DNA from: an uncultured Microbacteriaceae bacterium
GTDB lineage: Bacteria; Actinomycetota; Actinomycetes; Actinomycetales; Microbacteriaceae
Assembly: GCA_937872445.1 (NCBI GenBank)
Contig: CALMSL010000141.1
Location: 1-64,000 of the forward strand
Length of the DNA stretch: 64,000 bases
Direction of reading: 5' to 3'
The notes under the pieces were generated by a model that saw nothing but the letters and a program-made list of their open reading frames with translations, made no database searches and was not told the origin of the DNA. Shown here piece after piece: positions 25,345 to 34,202 of this stretch (position 1 is its first letter; each line of letters starts with the position of its first letter). The position numbers and the translations under genes were made by a program.

Positions 25345-26186
25345 TCCCGAAAGATCAGGAGCCAGGTTTCATGTCGCCGTGGGACCAATCCAACCCACCG
25401 CGTTTTCAGCCCGACTATTCGGCACTCGCTGAACTTCTCGATCAACCACTTCATGAATCAAAGATCGCGTCGTCTGGAAACTGGGCTGATGCCATCGATG
25501 ATTGGGTAGCTGCAGAACTACGGCGAGCCGGATTCCCCGAGGACGAGGTTTGGCCCCGCGCATCATTTCCGCGAGTTCTGCCCAGAGAAGTTGCCTTGCT
25601 CCTCAAGAACGCGACACCCGAGCTGCAATCGCAACTGGAAAGGTTGATCGGGCGAACAAGTGGTGTCGCCAGCGCAGATGCTCGAATTCTCGGCCGTGCC
25701 TACATGAAGCAGGTTGATGTGGTCATTGCCCAGTGGTCTCGCGGTCCGGAACTCATGATTTCGACCAAGACAATGATGTCATCGTTTCGAAAAAATCTGC
25801 CGAACAGATTCGAAGAGGCATACGGCGACGCGGCCAATTTGCGGGGACGATACCCCCTCGCTTCGATTGGATTTCTCTTTGTTATGCGAGCGTCTGTGCT
25901 CACCGAATCGGGGACATTGCAACGCGCGATTGACATGTTGCGCAAACTCAATAGTCCCGAAAGCTACGATTCGACGGGGCTGATTCTTCTTGACTATCTG
26001 GATAAGCCTTCCGAATTTGATCGAGTGGAAATTCTCGAGGATGAAGTTCCTGAAGACCTTCGCGCAGGTGTCTTCTTCGACCACGCAATCTCGAGAATTC
26101 TGGACGTCGCACCAGTGGACGTTCACGTCCGTGTTCGAGAGCGTCGCGAGCACAACATCCTTCCTCTGGATTCGTTCGAAGCCTAG
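25338..26186 (+). CDS. probable type II restriction endonuclease
   Basis: 282 residues, overlapping the methyltransferase stop. A plausible PD-(D/E)xK core is visible: KQVDVVIAQWSRGPELMISTKTM (Asp, then Ser-Thr-Lys on the next strand), followed by helix and FLFVMR strand. I cannot name the family by sequence; a XamI-like or other PD-(D/E)xK enzyme is possible. Coupling to a methyltransferase and equally low GC make the restriction role likely. The recognition site is unknown. An internal start at 25371 (MSPWDQ) is an alternative. Confidence 0.65.
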   Translation: MVIPKDQEPGFMSPWDQSNPPRFQPDYSALAELLDQPLHESKIASSGNWADAIDDWVAAELRRAGFPEDEVWPRASFPRVLPREVALLLKNATPELQSQLERLIGRTSGVASADARILGRAYMKQVDVVIAQWSRGPELMISTKTMMSSFRKNLPNRFEEAYGDAANLRGRYPLASIGFLFVMRASVLTESGTLQRAIDMLRKLNSPESYDSTGLILLDYLDKPSEFDRVEILEDEVPEDLRAGVFFDHAISRILDVAPVDVHVRVRERREHNILPLDSFEA

Positions 26187-26310
26187 GCGCCGATGATTTG
26201 GTGGACCCGAGAAGTATTCCGCTGGCGCAGGCTCTTTACCCGGGGTACCGAGGCTGGTTACACTCCACCCACGGTCAAAAACGGCCGGTTCGACGCGAAG
26301 GGAGCGCGCA

Positions 26311-26538
26311 ATGGCTGACTTCGATCCCTTCGCCAATCAGGGTGGACCCGCGGCCTGGGACCCCGAGCACCGCGATGACTCCAAAAAGCGCGCGGACGAA
26401 CTGCTGAAGAAACTGGCCGAATCCGACGCCGAACCCGGAAGCGGGCCTGCGGCCTTCGCGCGGGAGGACGCGGGAAACTCCGACGAGAACGAAGCCGACG
26501 AGAACGAACCGGGAATGGAACGCGCGGACGGGCACTGA
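26311..26538 (+). CDS. small acidic protein of unknown function
   Basis: 75 residues, rich in Asp, Glu and Ala, with no membrane segment and a probably disordered C-terminus (NSDENEADENEPG). GAAGGGAGCG gives a good ribosome binding site. The return to high GC marks the right border of the restriction cassette. It is 49 bp ahead of pfkA on the same strand. No family is recognised. Confidence 0.6.
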   Translation: MADFDPFANQGGPAAWDPEHRDDSKKRADELLKKLAESDAEPGSGPAAFAREDAGNSDENEADENEPGMERADGH

Positions 26539-26587
26539 GAGGTCCCGCGCGTTCGGCCAAACAGCGGCAGTGCGCAAAGATGGTGGC

Positions 26588-27610
26588 ATGACAATTGGCA
26601 TCCTCACGAGCGGCGGCGACGCGCCGGGGCTCAACGCGGTCATCCGCGCCATCGTCTTCAGCGGAGTACAAACTCACGGCCTGGCGTTTGTCGGCATCCG
26701 GAACGGCTGGAAAGGCCTCGTGACGGAGGACGTGTTCCGACTCGAACGACGCCACATCATGGGGATCGGCAAGCAGGGCGGCACGATACTCGGAACCTCA
26801 CGGACGAACCCGTTCGACCACGGCGGCGAGGAGCGCGTGCGGGAAGTCATGGCTGCGCACTCCATGGACGCCCTTGTCGTGATCGGCGGGGAGGGCACGC
26901 TCGCCGCCGCCAAGCGCCTGACCGATGTCGGGTTGCCAATCGTCGGCGTCCCCAAGACCGTCGACAACGACCTGGACGCCACCGACTACACGTTCGGGTT
27001 CGACACCGCGGTCCAGATCGCCACGGAGGCGATGGATCGGCTGCGCACAACGGGAGACTCCCACGATCGCTGCATGGTCGCGGAGGTCATGGGTCGGCAC
27101 GCCGGATGGATCGCGCTGCACTCCGGTATCGCTGCCGGCGCCCACGCGATCCTCATCCCCGAGCACAAGACCTCCATCGAGCAGATTTGCGACTGGGTCA
27201 CGAAAGCCCACGACAGGGGCCGCGCGCCGCTGGTCGCGGTCGCCGAAGGATTCCTGCTCGACACCATGACGGACGTGCACAGCGAGCGCGGACTCGACAC
27301 GTTCGGCCGGCCGCGTCTCGGCGGCATCGGCGAAGTTCTCGCGCCGCTCATCGAACAGCACACCGGAATCGAAACGAGAGCGACCACGCTCGGCCACATC
27401 CAGCGCGGCGGGACCCCCACAGCCTACGACCGGGTGCTCGCGACCCGCCTCGGCTGGGGTGCACTCCAGACGGTTCTCGACCAGAAGTGGGGATACATGG
27501 TCGCCCTCAAGGGGACCGAGATCGTCGATGTGCCGTTCGAAGCTGCGCTCGGATCGCTGAAGACAGTCCCGGAAGCCCGGTACGGCGAGGCCAGAGCCCT
27601 CTTCGGCTAG
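26588..27610 (+). CDS. pfkA: 6-phosphofructokinase (group III, probably ATP-dependent)
   Basis: 340 residues. It has GGDAPGLNAVIR (phosphate loop), VVIGGEGTLAAA, GVPKTVDNDL (catalytic Asp) and MGRHAGWIAL. Two positions tell donor choice: GGEG carries Gly where PPi enzymes have Asp, and PKTVDND carries Lys where bacterial ATP-only enzymes have Gly. This Gly/Lys pair is the one found in actinobacterial ATP-dependent group III enzymes. It catalyses fructose-6-phosphate to fructose-1,6-bisphosphate in glycolysis. Convergent with the next gene. Confidence 0.95.
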   Translation: MTIGILTSGGDAPGLNAVIRAIVFSGVQTHGLAFVGIRNGWKGLVTEDVFRLERRHIMGIGKQGGTILGTSRTNPFDHGGEERVREVMAAHSMDALVVIGGEGTLAAAKRLTDVGLPIVGVPKTVDNDLDATDYTFGFDTAVQIATEAMDRLRTTGDSHDRCMVAEVMGRHAGWIALHSGIAAGAHAILIPEHKTSIEQICDWVTKAHDRGRAPLVAVAEGFLLDTMTDVHSERGLDTFGRPRLGGIGEVLAPLIEQHTGIETRATTLGHIQRGGTPTAYDRVLATRLGWGALQTVLDQKWGYMVALKGTEIVDVPFEAALGSLKTVPEARYGEARALFG

Positions 27611-27619
27611 GCTCGCGGG

Positions 27620-28852
27620 TCACCGCGGGTTCAACTGCCGCTCCAGCGTTTCCGGCCGGAAACCGCGGCCTACGATCCGCGCCGTGAAGAGCCGCAGAAT
27701 GGGCAGCGCAACCGTGGCGATGCTCCGCTGCCACCACGTCATGGGGTTGGCAAGGAATCCGCCACCGCCGGGTTTCGCGACGACATCGTGCAGCCGCAAC
27801 TGAATGGGTTGCATTCGAGCGACAGGGGGCAGTCGGCGCTTTTGCACTCTTGCCAGATCGTCGGTCGACACGGAACCTGCGCGCAGGTCCTCCACGAGCA
27901 GATTCGCGGCGGCCACCGCATCCTGAATCGCGTAGTTGATGCCGACGCCGAATGCCGGCGACATGGCGTGCGCAGCATCGCCGATGCACAGCAGACCGTC
28001 CCGCCACCACTGGCTGAGCCGATTGACCTGAACCGTGAGGAGTTTCACCTGGTCCCAGTCGGCGATCGACTCCACAACCTCGGCGAGGAATGGCGCGACG
28101 CGCACGATCCGGTCTCGAAACGCCGGAATCCCCGCATCACGGATCTTCGCGAAGTCGCCCTTGGGTATGAGCAGCCCGCTTTGGTAGTACCCCTCCCGGG
28201 GGATCGTGATGATCATCGACTCGGTGTCGAGGTACGCGAGCGTGTCCGGCGGGTCGACTTTGGTGCGCGGCAGCCGGAACCACAGCACATCGATTGCGAC
28301 TCCGTAGTCCACGGGTATGAGCCCTGCCGCATCCCTCACGGTCGAGTCGCGGCCGTCCGCGGCGACCGTGAGAGCCGCCGCGATCGTAACGTCCCCATCC
28401 TTCGTTGATGCCGCAATGCCGGATACGCGTTCCCCGTCGCGAAGCAAATCGGTGGCCGTGGCGCCCATCATGAGGTGAAAGTTCGGATACCTCGCCCCCT
28501 CCTGGGCAAGGAGGGAGAGAAAGTCCCACTGGGGCATGAGAGCGATGAAGTCGTTTCGTCCGCCGAGCTTCGAAAAATTCACCGGTGTCAGGCGGTTGCC
28601 GTTCACGACGACATCCAGGGTGTGGATGTGGCTCTGTTGGATGGCGTCGAACTTCTCTCGCAGCCCAAGCTGATCGATGAGGTCGATCGTGGTCGGGTGG
28701 ATGGTGTCGCCGCGAAAGTCCCGGAAGAAGTCGTCATGCTTCTCCAGCACGACGGTGTCGACACCGGCGCGCGCGAGGAGGAAACCGAGCATGATGCCGG
28801 CCGGTCCGCCTCCCGCTATGCAACAGGTCGTGGTGAGCTTCCTCGTGGACAT
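27620..28852 (-). CDS. FAD-dependent monooxygenase-fold oxidoreductase
   Basis: 410 residues from ATG (MSTRKLTTTCCIAGGGPAG). It has the GxGxxG FAD loop at the N-terminus, the DG motif (VAADGRDSTVRDAAG) and the GDAAHAMSPAFGVGINYAIQDA motif, together the pHBH-fold signature. Such enzymes hydroxylate aromatics or reduce double bonds. The substrate is unknown; no pathway genes adjoin. Confidence 0.85.
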   Translation of the reverse strand: MSTRKLTTTCCIAGGGPAGIMLGFLLARAGVDTVVLEKHDDFFRDFRGDTIHPTTIDLIDQLGLREKFDAIQQSHIHTLDVVVNGNRLTPVNFSKLGGRNDFIALMPQWDFLSLLAQEGARYPNFHLMMGATATDLLRDGERVSGIAASTKDGDVTIAAALTVAADGRDSTVRDAAGLIPVDYGVAIDVLWFRLPRTKVDPPDTLAYLDTESMIITIPREGYYQSGLLIPKGDFAKIRDAGIPAFRDRIVRVAPFLAEVVESIADWDQVKLLTVQVNRLSQWWRDGLLCIGDAAHAMSPAFGVGINYAIQDAVAAANLLVEDLRAGSVSTDDLARVQKRRLPPVARMQPIQLRLHDVVAKPGGGGFLANPMTWWQRSIATVALPILRLFTARIVGRGFRPETLERQLNPR

Positions 28853-28935
28853 CGCGGCCCTTCCCGCCCATTCCGGTTCGCGACTCGTCCTCGAGACGGT
28901 GGCGTCAACGGGCGTACCGTGAAACACTAACGCTC

Positions 28936-29358
28936 ATGGCCACAACTCTGCAGGTCCTGACGGTGGTTTTCGCATCCATCGCCGCCCTCATTCACGTTCT
29001 GATCTTCGCGCTGGAAAGCGTGCTGTGGCCCAAACCTCGGGTGTGGCGGCGCTTCGGCCTGAAGTCGCAGGCCGACGCGGATGTCGTGGAGCCCATGGCT
29101 TTTAATCAGGGCTTCTACAACCTGTTTCTCGCGCTCGCGTCCGTTCTTGGGCTCCTGTTGCTCGGCTGGGGGAACCCGATCGCCGGAAAATGGGTGCTCC
29201 TCGTGGCTCTCGCGTCGATGGTGCTCGCCAGTGTCGTGCTGCTCATCACGAACCGTCGTTTGTGGCGTGCAGCCCTCCTTCAGGGTGCCGTGCCGTTGAT
29301 CGGGATCGGCCTCCTGCTCGGTGCCGTCGCGGTGCACGCGCCGCTCACCGTAATCTGA
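28936..29358 (+). CDS. DUF1304 membrane protein
   Basis: 140 residues with four membrane helices. It carries the family signature HVLIFALESVLWPKPRVWRRFGL and NQGFYNLFLA. DUF1304 proteins are small integral membrane proteins of unknown function. Divergent from the monooxygenase, convergent with hemD. Confidence 0.85.
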   Translation: MATTLQVLTVVFASIAALIHVLIFALESVLWPKPRVWRRFGLKSQADADVVEPMAFNQGFYNLFLALASVLGLLLLGWGNPIAGKWVLLVALASMVLASVVLLITNRRLWRAALLQGAVPLIGIGLLLGAVAVHAPLTVI

Positions 29359-29364
29359 GAGCGC

Positions 29365-30147
29365 TCACCCGGCGTGGCGAGCCTGCCACGTCACGTGATC
29401 GACGAACGCGTCGACCAGCGACTCGGCCGTTCTCGCCTCGGCGATCACGTTCACGCTGATGCCCGCAGTGCGGGCGTCGAAGGCGGTTCTCGGTCCGGTT
29501 GCGGCGACAACCGTTCCGGGCGGCAGCGGTGCCAATTGCACCTGGATCTGGCGGGCGACGCTGCCCGAGGTGATGAGGACGCCGTTGATTCGCCCGGTTC
29601 TTACCTCCCTCGCCACTTCGCCGCTGACCGGAACGCCGACGGTTCGGTAGGCGGTCACGAATTCCGCACTGATATCCAGCGACCCCAAACCCGAGATCAG
29701 GACGTCGTCGGAATTCTCGGACTGCGGCACGAGCACGCGGGACCCTCTGGGAGATGCCGGCCAGAATTTCACCAGCCCCCGCGACGAATTGTCCTTTTCC
29801 GGAACGAAATCAACGCGGTATCCGGCGAGGGCGAGAGCAGAGCTCGTGGTTTCCCCGACCGCCGCGATTTTCGTCCGGTCGGGGACGCGCAGTTCCTGGC
29901 TGAGGAGCACATCGACCGTTGTCGCGCTTGTGACGACGAGCCAGTCGTAGTCGCCGTTTCGCAGTCGGGTAAGCGACTCCGTGAGCGCGGCCGTGTTTCG
30001 TGGGCTCGCAAAGTTGATCATCGGCGCGACCACCGGCGTCGCCCCCAATCGCCGGACGGCCGCCGCAACGCCGTTGCCCCACTCTCCGCCGCGCGGGATG
30101 AGCACCCTCCACCCGGAGAGAGGCTTCACGGTGCGAGCGGGCGTCAT
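29365..30147 (-). CDS. hemD: uroporphyrinogen-III synthase
   Basis: 260 residues from ATG (MTPARTVKPLSGWRVLIPRGG). The two-lobed HemD fold is recognisable: LIPRGGEWGN at the N-terminus, YDWLVVTSATTVDVLL, AAVGETTSSALALAGYRVDFVPEKDNSSRGLVKF, VLVPQSENS, GVLITSGSVARQI and VVAATGPRTAFDARTAGISVNVIA. It closes hydroxymethylbilane to uroporphyrinogen III in heme/cobalamin synthesis. It stands alone, away from other hem genes. Confidence 0.88.
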   Translation of the reverse strand: MTPARTVKPLSGWRVLIPRGGEWGNGVAAAVRRLGATPVVAPMINFASPRNTAALTESLTRLRNGDYDWLVVTSATTVDVLLSQELRVPDRTKIAAVGETTSSALALAGYRVDFVPEKDNSSRGLVKFWPASPRGSRVLVPQSENSDDVLISGLGSLDISAEFVTAYRTVGVPVSGEVAREVRTGRINGVLITSGSVARQIQVQLAPLPPGTVVAATGPRTAFDARTAGISVNVIAEARTAESLVDAFVDHVTWQARHAG

Positions 30148-30202
30148 GATGCCTATCTTCCACCGTGTGGCGGAAACAGCCAAAAGCAGTTGACGCCGTG
30201 CG

Positions 30203-30430
30203 TCAGTCGTCGCTGAACAGCGCCCAGGCGACGATCCCGCCCACAACGACAACTGCCGCCGTGATGCCGACGATCCACGGAACAGGGTTGACATCCCACG
30301 ACGCTTTCACGCGCGTTCCCAGTGCCCCGACCTGCTTGGGGACGTTCAGTTTGTCCTCGATCGCGTCCAGGGTGGCTTCAAGTTCTGCGCGCGCTGCCGC
30401 GCTTCTGGCCTTTGCCGATGTCTCGCTCAC
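30203..30430 (-). CDS. DUF3618 protein
   Basis: 75 residues from GTG. An N-terminal helix (RAELEATLDAIEDKLNVPKQVG) fits DUF3618, and one C-terminal membrane helix (WIVGITAAVVVVGGIVAWALF) follows. It overlaps the preceding gene by four bases and is last in a three-gene operon with the holin-like and YtxH-like genes, a set common in actinobacteria and suspected to act at the envelope. Confidence 0.85.
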   Translation of the reverse strand: MSETSAKARSAAARAELEATLDAIEDKLNVPKQVGALGTRVKASWDVNPVPWIVGITAAVVVVGGIVAWALFSDD

Positions 30431-30843
30431 GGTGTGCCTCGTTTCGCGGTTCCCTTGATGGCTTTCACGTCGCGGCGGACGCTGGAAATGGTCTCCGTGG
30501 GTTCGGGGTTGCCCTTTTTCAGCTGGTTGAGTCCGAGAAGGATGAACACCGCCACCAAGATGAGGAGCAGCGCGGCGACAATGAGCGCGGCGAGCCATCC
30601 CGGAACCACAACGGCAAGCCCGAGGATGGCCGCAGCGGTCAGGACTCCGGTCGCGAAGAACGCGAAAACGGCGGCGGCCGCGAGAAGCCCGACGCCGATC
30701 CCGGCGTGCTTGAGCTTCCGCAGCATTTCCTGCTTCAGTTGGTCCAGCTCGCTCTTCACCAACTCGACCACCAGACCCGGAAGGCTTGCGATCAGGTTGA
30801 GGAGGGAGCGCTTCTGCGTTCGATCACCCTTAGCGTCGGTCAC
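30427..30843 (-). CDS. phage holin family (DUF1469) membrane protein
   Basis: 138 residues from GTG. A cytoplasmic amphipathic N-terminus (SLLNLIASLPGLVVELVKSELDQLKQEMLRK) precedes two membrane helices (LLAAAAVFAFFATGVLTAAAILGL and AALIVAALLLILVAVFILLGL) of the actinobacterial holin III superfamily. The name is a fold label: it is a housekeeping envelope gene, not prophage. Confidence 0.85.
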   Translation of the reverse strand: MTDAKGDRTQKRSLLNLIASLPGLVVELVKSELDQLKQEMLRKLKHAGIGVGLLAAAAVFAFFATGVLTAAAILGLAVVVPGWLAALIVAALLLILVAVFILLGLNQLKKGNPEPTETISSVRRDVKAIKGTAKRGTP

Positions 30844-30865
30844 TTGGCTCTCCTGCCCTCGTGGG

Positions 30866-31162
30866 CTAGCTCTTCTTCGCGGTCGTCGACGTGGAGCTCG
30901 CTGTCGGCTTGCGCGACGCAGACTTCTCTGCCGGGGACTTCCGCTGAACGACCTTTTTCGCGGTGTCGCCGAGGAAGTCGACAACATCCGGTGCCTTGTC
31001 CTTCGCGAAGTCCTCCACCGTGCGAACCTGGTGTTGGACGCGCGGGTCGTTCCAGAACCTGCCCGCCGCGCGCTTGATGGCTTCGTAGCGTTCCCGCCCG
31101 GCGCGAGCGCCGAGCACGTAGCCGATGCCGATTCCCACCAGTAGAACCAGTTTGCCTCGCAT
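30866..31162 (-). CDS. YtxH-like membrane protein
   Basis: 98 residues from ATG with a CGGAGA site upstream. One N-terminal membrane helix (KLVLLVGIGIGYVLGARAG, with the typical GRERY after it) and a basic, disordered Ser/Thr/Lys tail. First gene of the envelope operon with the DUF1469 and DUF3618 genes. Confidence 0.8.
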   Translation of the reverse strand: MRGKLVLLVGIGIGYVLGARAGRERYEAIKRAAGRFWNDPRVQHQVRTVEDFAKDKAPDVVDFLGDTAKKVVQRKSPAEKSASRKPTASSTSTTAKKS

Positions 31163-31280
31163 GATGTCTCCGTTCGCGTGCCCGAGGGTCGTCGGATAGG
31201 TCATCACCTAGCGTAGCGCCGGTGATAGTTCGCCCAGTCAGCAAGTTCACAGGGTTGTGAGGCATCTGTCTGGTTAAAGA

Positions 31281-31329
31281 TTCAGGTGCCCCACCTCCCC
31301 ACCCGAAGCGGGAGAGCGGGACACCTGAA
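31281..31329 (-). terminator. strong hairpin after the LAYTG surface-protein gene
   Basis: TTCAGGTG (31281-31288) pairs with CACCTGAA (31322-31329), with further GC pairing inside (CCC..GGG, CTCCC..GGGAG) over a GAAG loop. It starts 16 bases past the surface-protein stop. On the minus strand it is followed by TCTTTAA, giving a modest U-tract. Confidence 0.7.
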
Positions 31330-31345
31330 CTCTAGGGCGCCAGTG

Positions 31346-33868
31346 TTACCTGACGTTCGCGCGGAACCGCCTCTCGAAGGCGACTATGGTCCCACCGAAG
31401 AGCAGGAATCCGCCGGCGAGCAGCAACCCAAGGTTGCCACCGTCAGATCCTGTGTAGGCGAGTGTGGGCAGGCAGTCGACCGGGTTGGTGAAGTTGAACG
31501 TCCACTGAGTTTGGGCGCCATCCTCCCATCCGTAGTCGGGACCTGTCGTCTTAGCTTCGACGTTGACCGTCGTTGCGCTCTTCACCGTGTAGGTACCTGG
31601 CGCAGTCGGGGTCGACGAGCCGTTCACGAACCACACAACACCTTCCGTGTTCGCCAGCGTGTAGCTGCCGGCAGAACTGCAGGTCAGGTTCGTGAACGAT
31701 GCAGTCGTGCTGATGAGCGGATGCGTCACCAGGTCGCACGTCTCCACTCCGTGAATCGTGAAGTTCCAGACCGACTTCATGGTGCTGTCCAGTTTGTAGC
31801 CGGGCTTCGGAGTCACGGTCACCGTGTAGTCGCCAGCTTCCAGGTTGTTGATCTCCTGAGTGGCTGTGTAATCGACCGGTGTCGCCGGCGGGCCACCCGT
31901 GATTTGGTAGCTGATCTCGTTGGCGAGGTTGCCGCTGAAGTCGACCCAAATGTAACCGGGAACCTTCGCGCCCTGCTCGGTGCAGTTCTCATTCACCGGG
32001 TACGGGTCACCGAAGACGACCGCACACAGTCCGGCTCCCACCGTGCGATCGAAGCTCGCCGTTGTGCCACCACCCTTGAGCACATAACCGTTGAGGGCCT
32101 TCACATCGACCGTGTACGTGCCGGGGCTCAGCGCGGTGAACGCCTGTGTCACAACGGTCGGGCCGTAAACGGTCCCACCGGTTCCGGTGATCGTGTACTG
32201 CAGGTTGGCATCAAGGCTGACCGTGATTCCACCATCCGCGTACGTGTATCCCACGTTCCCAACGGACTGCACCGGTGTACACGTCTGGTTGGACACCGTG
32301 GGCGTTATGGAATTATCCACAACGCACGGCTCATCCGTAAACGTGTAGGTCCAGGATGTCGTCGCGCCGTCCTTGAAGAAGTACTTCGTCGTGTCCTTGA
32401 TGGTCGCCGTGACCGTCGCCTGGGTGTGGTCCTTGTTCCACGTCACCGTGTAGTCAACGAGGTTGGAGGTTGAGTCAACCGTCAGCGAGTCGTTCGCTGT
32501 CCCGCACTCGTCGTGTGAACTGGTGTCGGGCTTCGTCGGAATGACCTGAGTCAGACACGGGCCGTTGAGCTTGTCCAGGCCGACAGTCACCGTGAACGTC
32601 AGGGTTGTCGTCCCCGCGGTGTCGAATTTGAAGCCCTGATTGGCCACCACCGTGAAGACGTAGGTGCCTTTCGCGTAGTTGTGCACTCCGCTGGAGATCA
32701 GATTCTTGGCGCTGTCGTACCACTTCCAGTCGCCAGCGGCGAAGGTGATCGTCCCCGTGGTAACTGAGGTGGTGCCGTCGGTCGTGTCGCAGGACTCGAA
32801 TGCGCTCACCACGGTCGGCGTTCCCGGGTGGACCTCAGTCCCGCAGGGTGGAACCGTTCCCACCAAAGCACTCAATGGCTGATGCTTCGCATTCACGATG
32901 GGCGGCCAGCCGAGAACTCCGGTGCCGGTAGCCCGCTCCACGATCGGCGGGAAATCACTCGCCGAAAAGGACGACGAAAGCTTGGCGATGTCCTGCTGGA
33001 TACCCCAGCCCGATCCACAGACCTCTGTCGGCAACCCACCGGGAAGCGTCGTGTACCAGTCGGTGGTGTTGCTCGCCGAGCGGTGGGCGATCAGCGTTTG
33101 CTTTCCCGAATTGGCCCAGGATGCAGGCTTGGTCGCATCGAGCAGCGGGTAGATGTAAATCGCGACCTCGTACTTGGATGCGCAGGCTCCTGCGCCTCCG
33201 ATCGTCAAGCTGTCGAAGGTCATCGTCGTGACAACCTTGTCCTTATCGAACGAGTACCCGTCGGCCGCCGTCGCTACTGCGACGTAGTCGCCAGGAGAAA
33301 GGGCTCCGGTCACTCCGCTCGCCGAGTCGTAGGGAATTGCCGAGCCGCTACCCTTTTTGGTGATCGTGTAGCTGACGCCGGTCGAGATAAGGACCTGAAT
33401 GTAGCCCTTCGTCAGAGTACCGTTCGTGCACAACTCGCTGACCGCGGTCGCATTGGCGGACACGGTCGTTGGCGGAGCAACGCAGGATCCCTTGAAGTCC
33501 GCGGTTGTGACCGATCCAGAGTTCGTAGACCACGACTTCCCGTCGTCCCATAGAGCACGAAGCTCCAGCGTGATATTGGCCGGCGCACTGACGTACTCCG
33601 TGAACGTTGGCGCAGGGCCCGCGTTGCTTCCGGGAATGATTGTCCCAATGGGGACTACATTCGTGCGGTTGGAGGACTTAATCTCTTCGGCGTTATTGGA
33701 CATCGAGTTCTTGACTGTCCACACAATTTGCCACTGATGGTTAGTGGTATTGCAGGAAACGCTGGCCGTGATGTCGTTGTGCCATGCGGCGGCGGAATTG
33801 GCCGTAAAGGCCATCATTCCCAGAGCAATGGCCACTGCACTGAGTACAGCGATAATTTTGGATCGCAT
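31346..33868 (-). CDS. LAYTG-anchored repetitive surface protein
   Basis: 840 residues from ATG with an AAGGAGA site 7 bases upstream. A signal peptide (MRSKIIAVLSAVAIALGMMAFTANSAAA) is followed by Thr/Val-rich beta domains that repeat the theme (T/S)PGTYTV or GDYTVTVTP, each about 90-110 residues and each holding a Cys pair. The C-terminus is LAYTGSDGG at about residue 803, a hydrophobic segment and RRFRANVR, a class E-type sortase signal. Probably displayed on the wall. Its long upstream region carries a copy of the C-rich motif seen near the secreted peptides. Confidence 0.85.
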   Translation of the reverse strand: MRSKIIAVLSAVAIALGMMAFTANSAAAWHNDITASVSCNTTNHQWQIVWTVKNSMSNNAEEIKSSNRTNVVPIGTIIPGSNAGPAPTFTEYVSAPANITLELRALWDDGKSWSTNSGSVTTADFKGSCVAPPTTVSANATAVSELCTNGTLTKGYIQVLISTGVSYTITKKGSGSAIPYDSASGVTGALSPGDYVAVATAADGYSFDKDKVVTTMTFDSLTIGGAGACASKYEVAIYIYPLLDATKPASWANSGKQTLIAHRSASNTTDWYTTLPGGLPTEVCGSGWGIQQDIAKLSSSFSASDFPPIVERATGTGVLGWPPIVNAKHQPLSALVGTVPPCGTEVHPGTPTVVSAFESCDTTDGTTSVTTGTITFAAGDWKWYDSAKNLISSGVHNYAKGTYVFTVVANQGFKFDTAGTTTLTFTVTVGLDKLNGPCLTQVIPTKPDTSSHDECGTANDSLTVDSTSNLVDYTVTWNKDHTQATVTATIKDTTKYFFKDGATTSWTYTFTDEPCVVDNSITPTVSNQTCTPVQSVGNVGYTYADGGITVSLDANLQYTITGTGGTVYGPTVVTQAFTALSPGTYTVDVKALNGYVLKGGGTTASFDRTVGAGLCAVVFGDPYPVNENCTEQGAKVPGYIWVDFSGNLANEISYQITGGPPATPVDYTATQEINNLEAGDYTVTVTPKPGYKLDSTMKSVWNFTIHGVETCDLVTHPLISTTASFTNLTCSSAGSYTLANTEGVVWFVNGSSTPTAPGTYTVKSATTVNVEAKTTGPDYGWEDGAQTQWTFNFTNPVDCLPTLAYTGSDGGNLGLLLAGGFLLFGGTIVAFERRFRANVR

Positions 33869-34202
33869 TGGATTTCTCCTTGGGATAACAACAAGCAGTT
33901 GTGCTTTCGGGTGTTGTTGCATCGTCGGGTGTGCGCTTGAGGCTCAACAACGAGGAAATCAGATGCCATTCAGAAGGCATCCGTTCGGGGGTAAGTCGTG
34001 GAGCGCGTAGCTCAGCGATGCGGCCGGGGGTGGCCGAAAAAGGGTGTCGGGCAATCACCTTCTTTGGTGCACACTGTCGGGGGTCAGCATTGCCAGATTC
34101 GGGTGAGGCAATACTCAGGTGCGACGCCTAACGTACACTACCCCCCGTTAGCGGGGCAAGTACTTTTTGCGCGAAACGGATGGTTCCCTCACGTTTCGGG
34201 CG
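33869..34202 (-). promoter_or_regulatory. 334-bp regulatory region upstream of the surface-protein gene
   Basis: No gene is visible. On the minus strand it holds motif site C (GCTAACGGGGGGTAGTGTAC, 34155-34136), 270-290 bases before the start codon. A second related run, CTTACCCCCGAACGG, lies around 33981-33995, and a hairpin ATGCC...GGCAT at 33963-33980. The AAGGAGA site lies at its end. A long, regulated leader is likely. Confidence 0.45.

Noticed and set aside
30427..30843. Prophage holin
   Set aside because: The domain name suggests a phage, but the gene is in the common YtxH/DUF1469/DUF3618 envelope operon and no phage genes are near.
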